This document shows, in pieces, positions 56,247 through 61,220 of a stretch of 61,220 nucleotides of DNA. The DNA is from Gnetum montanum. Its lineage: Eukaryota > Streptophyta > Gnetopsida > Gnetales > Gnetaceae. The position numbers and the translations under genes are program-made. Under the pieces are notes generated by a model. The model ran no database searches, had not been told where the DNA came from, and was given only the letters and a program-made list of their open reading frames with translations. The first letter of the stretch is position 1. The number at the start of each line of letters is the position of its first letter. The DNA lies in the NCBI GenBank assembly GCA_015680685.1, contig MNCI01026477.1, positions 14,695 through 75,914 on the forward strand, written 5' to 3'.

Positions 56247-57078
56247 GCCCAATTTTCCACATTTACGAGGTCCGCAAAAATTTACCAGAGCCGACCCAGA
56301 GCAATTACGCTGTTCAAACCCTCTACTCTTACGCTTACGCTGGAAGCCCTGCATGCTGCACGCTGAGCATAGTCCGCGCTTCACCTATCGTGTCAACCAG
56401 CTGCATCCCTCTGTCCACCGGGGCTTTACGTCTGCCTTGTGTCCCTACACAACTGCGTTAGACTGGTGCACAACATTTTAACTCTATAATCCATTGTTTA
56501 CGCTTGTTGCAAATCCTTTTACAGTTTTATGTTAATTTGGCCCGCGCCTCGTTTACGGCTGTTTGCGTTCGCGCTCCGCGCTCCGTTTGCGTTCGTGGAC
56601 GCCCGCTGTTTACGCTTGGTTCAAGTTTTACAGTTTTACGTCAATTTGGCCCATGCTCCGCTTACGCCTGCTTGCGTTTATGCTCTGGCAGCGTCCGTGT
56701 ACGCCCACTGTTTACGCTATTTGCATTTGTTTACGCCCTTTGTATTCGGTTATGCTGTTTACGCCTAGATACGCTTACGCCGGGTCTAGCTCTGTTTACG
56801 TTGTTCACACCCAACGTTGTTTACGCCCCTCTACGCTTACGCCGTCTGTGCCTGTTTCGCCCTTTACGCCCTGGTCTACATATAACCCAGCGTATAACAC
56901 CTCGGTGTTGCTCGGGGAAGTCCTTGTTTGATCCGTGTGCGGACCATTCAAGGCACTCTACCTTCGTCCACTACAGCTCGCCCTCAAGCGGAGGCAGGGT
57001 CAACTATGCTTGCCCGCTGATCTTTCGGTGCCCGCAACGTTCTAGCCTCGCACCGACGATTTCGGTCGGCACAGTTTT

Positions 57079-57095
57079 TGGTGCTAGAAGGAGGG
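57079..57095 (+). promoter_or_regulatory. primer-binding site of element E
   Basis: TGGTGCTAGAAGGAGGG, five bases after the LTR end. TGG at its start pairs with a tRNA CCA end; the rest is not one of the common Met, Asp or Lys sites I know, so the tRNA is unassigned. Confidence 0.65.
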
Positions 57096-57149
57096 CCTCT
57101 TCACTAAACAGGCTTCATGTTCCTCAGCGTTTACACTGATCAGCGTCCT

Positions 57150-57390
57150 CGCTGCCATTTTTAAACTAGGCTCCGCGTCTACGCTGTCGACTCCAGCGTT
57201 TACACTGCACAAACCCTAGCGTATACGCTGCATGCTTACGCTAGCGTCTACACTGCATACTTAGCGTACACGCTACACGCTTATGCCAGCGTTTACGCTG
57301 CAGACAAACCCCAGCGTACACGCTACATGCTTACGCCAGCGTTTACGCCGGATACTTAGCCTGTAGACTCGTCTACGCCACCGCATACAC
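57150..57390. repeat. leader repeats of element E
   Basis: Between primer site and gag: about a dozen AGCGTTTACGCTGCA / AGCGTACACGCTACATGCTTACGCC words. Most pairs are quasi-palindromic (AGCGTATACGCT perfect). They extend the LTR motif into the leader, where a packaging signal would be expected. Confidence 0.8.
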
Positions 57391-57432
57391 CGTTATCCAT
57401 ATCAATTCCACACATTCAAGTCGTCTATAATC

Positions 57433-59394
57433 ATGAATCCCATCAACATCACTGCTGCTACTACCCAAAACGTTAACATCTCAGATGCAACAGCTGCCCA
57501 GCAATCCACCACACAATATATGGGAGGGCAATCCACAATGGGGCCCCGTCGATCGTTGAGGTTGCAAGGGAGAGACCCTGCCCCTAACATCATAAGCGAA
57601 GACGAGTATAACTTCATTTGTATTAAGATACAAGCTGTCTTGGCAGTAGACCGGGCTGAGATGGAAGTAAAAAGGCAATTTGAGATCTTTTATAGAGGGG
57701 GGTATGAATTCATCCCTTCCCCGTACGACGTAATCCCCATTACGGAGCAATTCTCGGAGCTCTTTACGCAGCTCCTTCTGCATAGGAGTCAATCGTTAGA
57801 TCAGGTTACGGTAGAATCACAATGGGATGAAGAGGACGAATTCGCTGCGCAATCTGAGCATGAAGACTCCTATCATACTCTCAGTCCACATAACCACGTG
57901 AACCCCGTATTTAACCTGGACGTAGGGGAGACCATACCCCTCCAACCCATTATCTCTGACCACACCCAAGCACTGTTACAAGAAACATCCGCGTCAGCTC
58001 AAATCCCTCCCCAGGGCCACCCTTTGCCCAACGCCTTTCCTTTTACACTTGCAGGTTCATCCTCACAAGCACTGCCCCCTCACGGTAACCTAGGGGTGAC
58101 GTTCCAAGCCTAGTCCCAAGTGGTAAGAATGCCACACGTTATACCTGTGTCCACACCTGCCCACTACATCCCGCATATCCAAACGCATGTGCCCCCTTTC
58201 ACTGCTGTAACCCAACAAGGGGCCTCCTCATACAACATGGCCAGATAGTGGCCGATGACGGGCACGACGTCGCACCAGGTCTCCCACCACTACATACCAC
58301 CCCACACGTTGCCACCGGCTCATGTGCCTCAGGCACAGCCACGACCACAGCAGCAACAGCCTCCTCTCTATAATGTAGTGCCCCTGATGCCATCTAGTGT
58401 ACACTTCCCGCAAACGCAACCCCCAACAATGCAACTTTTAGCCTTCCAGTCAACTGTTCAACAGTCTAACCCATACAGCGCGCCACAAGCCCAAACCACC
58501 TTGCTCCCAAACGCTCAGGATTGGGCAGATGCCAAAAGAATGATGCAGGAATTGACAGACGAGGTAAAACGCCTCAAAACTGTCAACGATGGGGAGATGA
58601 AAGTGATAGATTTCTACAATGACGACCCTATCAGCTCCTCTGTCCCACCTTTAACCTTGCCCAAAGGTGTTCCCCTGCCAACATTAACCAAATATAATGG
58701 TGAGACAGATCCCAACTCCCATCTCATAACATTCTGGTTGGAATGTGCCCTGCTCCAGGCCTGGCCCCACGCTGTCCTCCGGGTGTTCCCCATGTCCCTT
58801 ACGGGAAGGGCACTCGATTGGTACCGCGCCTTGCCCAGGAACTCCATCTGCGCTTTGGATAACCTTATACGCCAGTTTGTGACCCGGTTCAAGTATAACT
58901 TGAAACCCGAGCCAACGCTGGATAGCCTCATGCAGATTAACCAGGGACCTCTCGAACCGGTCCAAAAATTTATTCAAAGATGGAGCGCAGCTCTGAACGA
59001 GCTTCATGAACCGATCTCTCCATTTTACCTACTCACGATCCTAAAAGGGGCCGTCAACAATTTCTTTAAATCTAAACTGTATTACCTCAATGCGCGAGAT
59101 CTCAATCAGGCGTTCAAGCAAATTAAGAAAATTGAAGAAGCTGCCCAAAACAGTCACGATCCAGCCTACACAGCCTTTAAGAATCAACATACTAAGAAAG
59201 ACAAAGAAAAGACTAAAACCACTATAGCGGCCGTAGCAGGGACGCAACAACAAAAGCCATCGATGCCACCTACTAACTACTATCACCCCCGCCCGCAACC
59301 GCCACACAAGAATCATCATCGCAATAGAATCCGACAAACCGTACACGGAATTTTGAGAGGAAAGAACCCTCTCAATATACGCCTCTACCAATGA
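57433..59394 (+). pseudogene. element E gag, two TAG stops
   Basis: ATG at 57433 (MNPINITAATTQNVNISDAT) opens one frame to TGA at 59392-59394, interrupted only by TAG at 58111 and TAG at 58246. The first third has a basic RRSLRLQGRDP patch and a helical segment. The middle is Pro/Gln-rich. The gag core runs 58675-59110: LPTLTKYNGETDPNSHLITF, LLQAWPHAVLRVFPMSLTGR, ALDWYRALPRNS and FKSKLYYLNARDLNQAFKQI, ending in a Lys-rich tail. Gag forms the particle. Both stops would be CAG if one C-to-T change is undone. The natural frame leaves this one near 59330 (see next entry), so the last 20 or so codons here are probably out of frame. Confidence 0.85.
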
Positions 59395-61220
59395 AGCCTT
59401 ATCAACTCTTCGATCAACTCCTAAAGGCTGGGTTGATGAGCCACAAACAATTATCCCCTGCGGCCATACAAAGACACGATCGATTCTGTCAACTCGTACA
59501 GAATCCGAGTCTAGCAACGCCAGATGAGCCCCTCGTGCCCAAAGGATTCCGGATGGATCGCTTTTGCGATTATCATCAGAGAACGGGGCATGGAACAGAT
59601 TACTGTTTCACTTTGAAACAGGATATCCAACGGATGATTGACGAAGGTAACATCATGTTTGACGGAGCTAACCCCTTCCAACCACAAAATCAGACCATGG
59701 GGGTGTACCAAGACCCCCTAAACACCAAGGAGGCTCCATACACGATTAGCACGATTTACTGTGATGATGACCTCGACATGCCCCACATAAACACTATACA
59801 CCCCGAAAACAAAGAAACATCTTACAGGCCGTTTGTAGTTCAAGTCCCTCCCATTGAGTCCGCACTCACACCCCAGACATCCCGCACCTCGCAGCGGCCG
59901 TACGTAGTTCGCATTCCCTCGATTACACCCGCCTCCAACATGACGATGCGCCAACAACCCTATGTGGTGCGCACCCCCCCCGTTAATCCCGCGAATACGA
60001 CAACACCTTACGCTCGGCCTGCCCCCTTTGTAGTCCAAGTACCACCCGCGGTTGCAATGACAGAGGTCCCATCTCCACTAAGGCCAACTCCATACGTCGT
60101 CCGGGTGCCCGCACAGGTGCCTGCCCAGTCGTACCCGCAACCCCACCCTGCTCCATATGTCGTAAAGGTCCCTGGGCAATCTCAGGTTCCGAGGCCAAAT
60201 CCACCTCTGCGTAACACGCGAGAACGCCTGGCGGACAGGCTCACATGCGAGCGCATGGAGAGAGAACGCCAACGGCTAGCCATGGGACCACCTAAACCAA
60301 CACCTCTTAGCTCCATACCCATGGCATCATCTGACAATCTACCTGACATAAGCAGCAGCAGCGAAACCTCTCGGACACACCAACAACGGGAAACTGCTAA
60401 CATTCGCAAGAACGATAAACCACAGAAACGCGAGATAAAACTCTTGGGCCCGATGGACCCGGTCCCTCTCAACCAAAATGCTCCTGACAGCAGAGATTTC
60501 GCAAAGGTCCTAACGCAAGTCACTCAGGCACTGAAACAAAAGAACACGTCTCTAAGCTTATATGATTTAGTGTTGACTTCCCAGACTCACCGCGAAGCTC
60601 TTGTACGCATGTTAACATCTATCCCGGTTAGTGAGGACTTGCCTCCGAGCGAACCAGCAATCCATGCGGTGATGTACCCTCCTCGCGGGGTCAGCCCTAA
60701 GGCCTTAAGCTTCCGTGACGAGAGCATCAAAATAGATAAAACAACAGGTGAGACGACGACGACCCCTATGTTTATAACCATACATGTAAACCAATTTAAG
60801 ATACATAGGGTACATGTAGATGATGGGGCAGCCACAAATGTTGTATCATATCCAATCATCGAACAATTGGGACTTACACACTCGATCAAATCCACAACAA
60901 CCGCATGTTTGAAATCCTTCAGCAGGTCGCGTGTATTAGTCAAGGGCACAATAACTCTCGACTTTATAGCGGGAGATCAGTTTCCTACATCCGTTGATTT
61001 TTTGGTAGTTGACGAGATGCCCGGGTTTAATCTTATATTAGGAAGACCCTGGTTAGCCCAGTTAAGAGCCGTTTCATCCCCCATACACCAGGAAATTCAC
61101 CTGCCCTACGAAGGAGGAGAAGTCATTATACATGGGGAAGTGATCATTCCCATCATCTCTTCAAACTCATACATGGAGCAAGGGTCGGAAATAGAGCTCG
61201 AAAAGCCTAGCCCAAGCGAC
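59328..61220 (+). CDS. element E gag C terminus plus protease, open to window end
   Basis: A frame of 631 codons with no stop from 59328 to the edge, one frame off the gag core. It starts in QYTPLPMKPYQLFDQLL, a typical Tat gag segment, so it continues gag. Then: zinc knuckle CDYHQRTGHGTDYC (59565-59606, C-x2-H-x4-H-x4-C) followed by LKQDIQRMIDEG; six PYVVRVP-type repeats (59826-60173); a basic coiled-coil-like stretch (RERLADRLTCERMERERQR); a linker; protease with VHVDDGAATNVV (60813-60842), FSRSRVLVKGTIT, and ILGRPWLAQLRAVSS from 61035. ATG at 59391 overlaps the gag TGA (ATGA), but the frame is open upstream, so reinitiation is not needed; an indel or frameshift near 59310-59345 joins the frames. 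Confidence 0.85.
59826..60173 (+). repeat. six PYVVRVP repeats in element E protein
   Basis: RPFVVQVP (59826-59849), RPYVVRIP (59895-59918), QPYVVRTP (59955-59978), APFVVQVP (60021-60044), TPYVVRVP (60087-60110), APYVVKVP (60150-60173). Spacing is 60-69 nt with Pro/Ser/Thr-rich spacers. D has four at the same place. At DNA level the units differ, so they are kept as protein, not as recent DNA copies. Confidence 0.9.

Larger units (their letters stand above)
55695..57073 (+). repeat. element E 5' LTR (1,379 bp)
   Basis: TGAAACACCACAAAAATCTG to GGTCGGCACA, directly before GTTTTTGGTGCTAG. D's LTRs start and end the same way. It holds the 13-bp tandem array, GCGTATACGC palindromes, a TATA box at 56239-56246, a roughly 110-bp internal duplication (TTTACAGTTTTA(T/C)GT at 56518 and 56627), and many TTTACGCC words to 56880. 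Confidence 0.85.
55695..61220 (+). mobile_element. element E: Tat-like LTR retrotransposon, 5' part, runs off right edge
   Basis: 5' LTR 55695-57073, primer site 57079, repeat-rich leader, gag from 57433, then a long gag-pro frame open to 61220. It matches D in LTR ends, primer site, gag, repeat domain and protease, but is CpG-rich and nearly intact, so much younger. Whether it has RT and integrase lies beyond the window. Target duplication cannot be tested. Confidence 0.85.

Noticed and set aside
56504-57139. 211-codon frame in E's LTR and leader
   Set aside because: It crosses the LTR end and primer site and is made of repeated TTTACGCC words; a repeat by-product.
59041-60523. Several 100-158 codon frames on minus opposite E gag-pro
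   Set aside because: Shadows of the strongly supported plus-strand frame; no recognisable domain.
1-61220. Naming the species or calling it a conifer or cycad
   Set aside because: Large nested LTR elements and endogenous pararetroviruses occur across seed plants; nothing here is diagnostic.

Overview
This is plant nuclear DNA, very probably from a seed plant with a large repeat-rich genome. The evidence is plant-specific gene fragments (a CYP707A cytochrome P450, AUGMIN subunit 6, a U-box/ARM ubiquitin ligase), Athila- and Tat-like Ty3/gypsy retrotransposons with plant-type primer sites, and endogenous caulimovirid debris. I cannot name the species. No intact host gene, tRNA, rRNA or CRISPR array is visible. 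Almost everything readable is a layered set of decayed retroelements; the youngest-looking one runs off the right edge.

Layout. 1-290: U-box/ARM pseudogene (minus). 291-4600: AT-rich sequence with one possible solo LTR and a triplet-biased tract. 4625-4945: CYP707A relic (minus). 4949-13180: an 8.2-kb block bounded by a 173-bp inverted repeat (about 98 percent identical by eye). It holds endogenous pararetrovirus fragments (coat-like on plus; protease, RT and RNase H on minus) and element H, an Athila-like gag-pro element on minus that is truncated at both ends and crossed by a 927-bp N gap. 13219-13410: possible secreted-protein fragment (minus). 13646-21211: element A, complete, with a CCAAT target duplication, two LTRs, tRNA-Asp-type primer site, gag and protease, but no RT, RNase H or integrase. 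22836-about 28450: element B, a relative with pol but no gag. 28453-30344: possible solo LTR. 30515-32240: LINE relic (minus). 32250-34030: gag-pro relic G. 35121-55694: element C, the only relative showing gag, protease, RT, RNase H and integrase in order. C is split by D (38191-47629, a Tat-like gag-pro element without pol) and by F (50098-53619, an LTR-like insertion carrying an AUGMIN6 fragment), and is capped by E (5' LTR at 55695, gag-pro open to the window edge).

How the parts relate. A and H share the same gag-pro layout and the same point of pol loss, and share LTR ends, primer site and polypurine tract with pol-bearing relatives B and C. The natural reading is a gag-pro subfamily that moved using enzymes from B/C-type elements. 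D shows the same gag-pro-only design in a second lineage, related to E.

The most unusual signals are: (i) CpG-containing palindrome arrays in the LTRs of both lineages (GATATCGCG type in A/H, GCGTATACGC type plus a ten-copy 13-bp tandem repeat in E); (ii) a repeated short motif of the form PYVVRVP between zinc knuckle and protease in E and D; (iii) up to three copies of the polypurine motif in A, with a small ORF between the last two in H; (iv) the 173-bp inverted repeat around viral and retroelement debris; (v) the gene-capturing insertion F.
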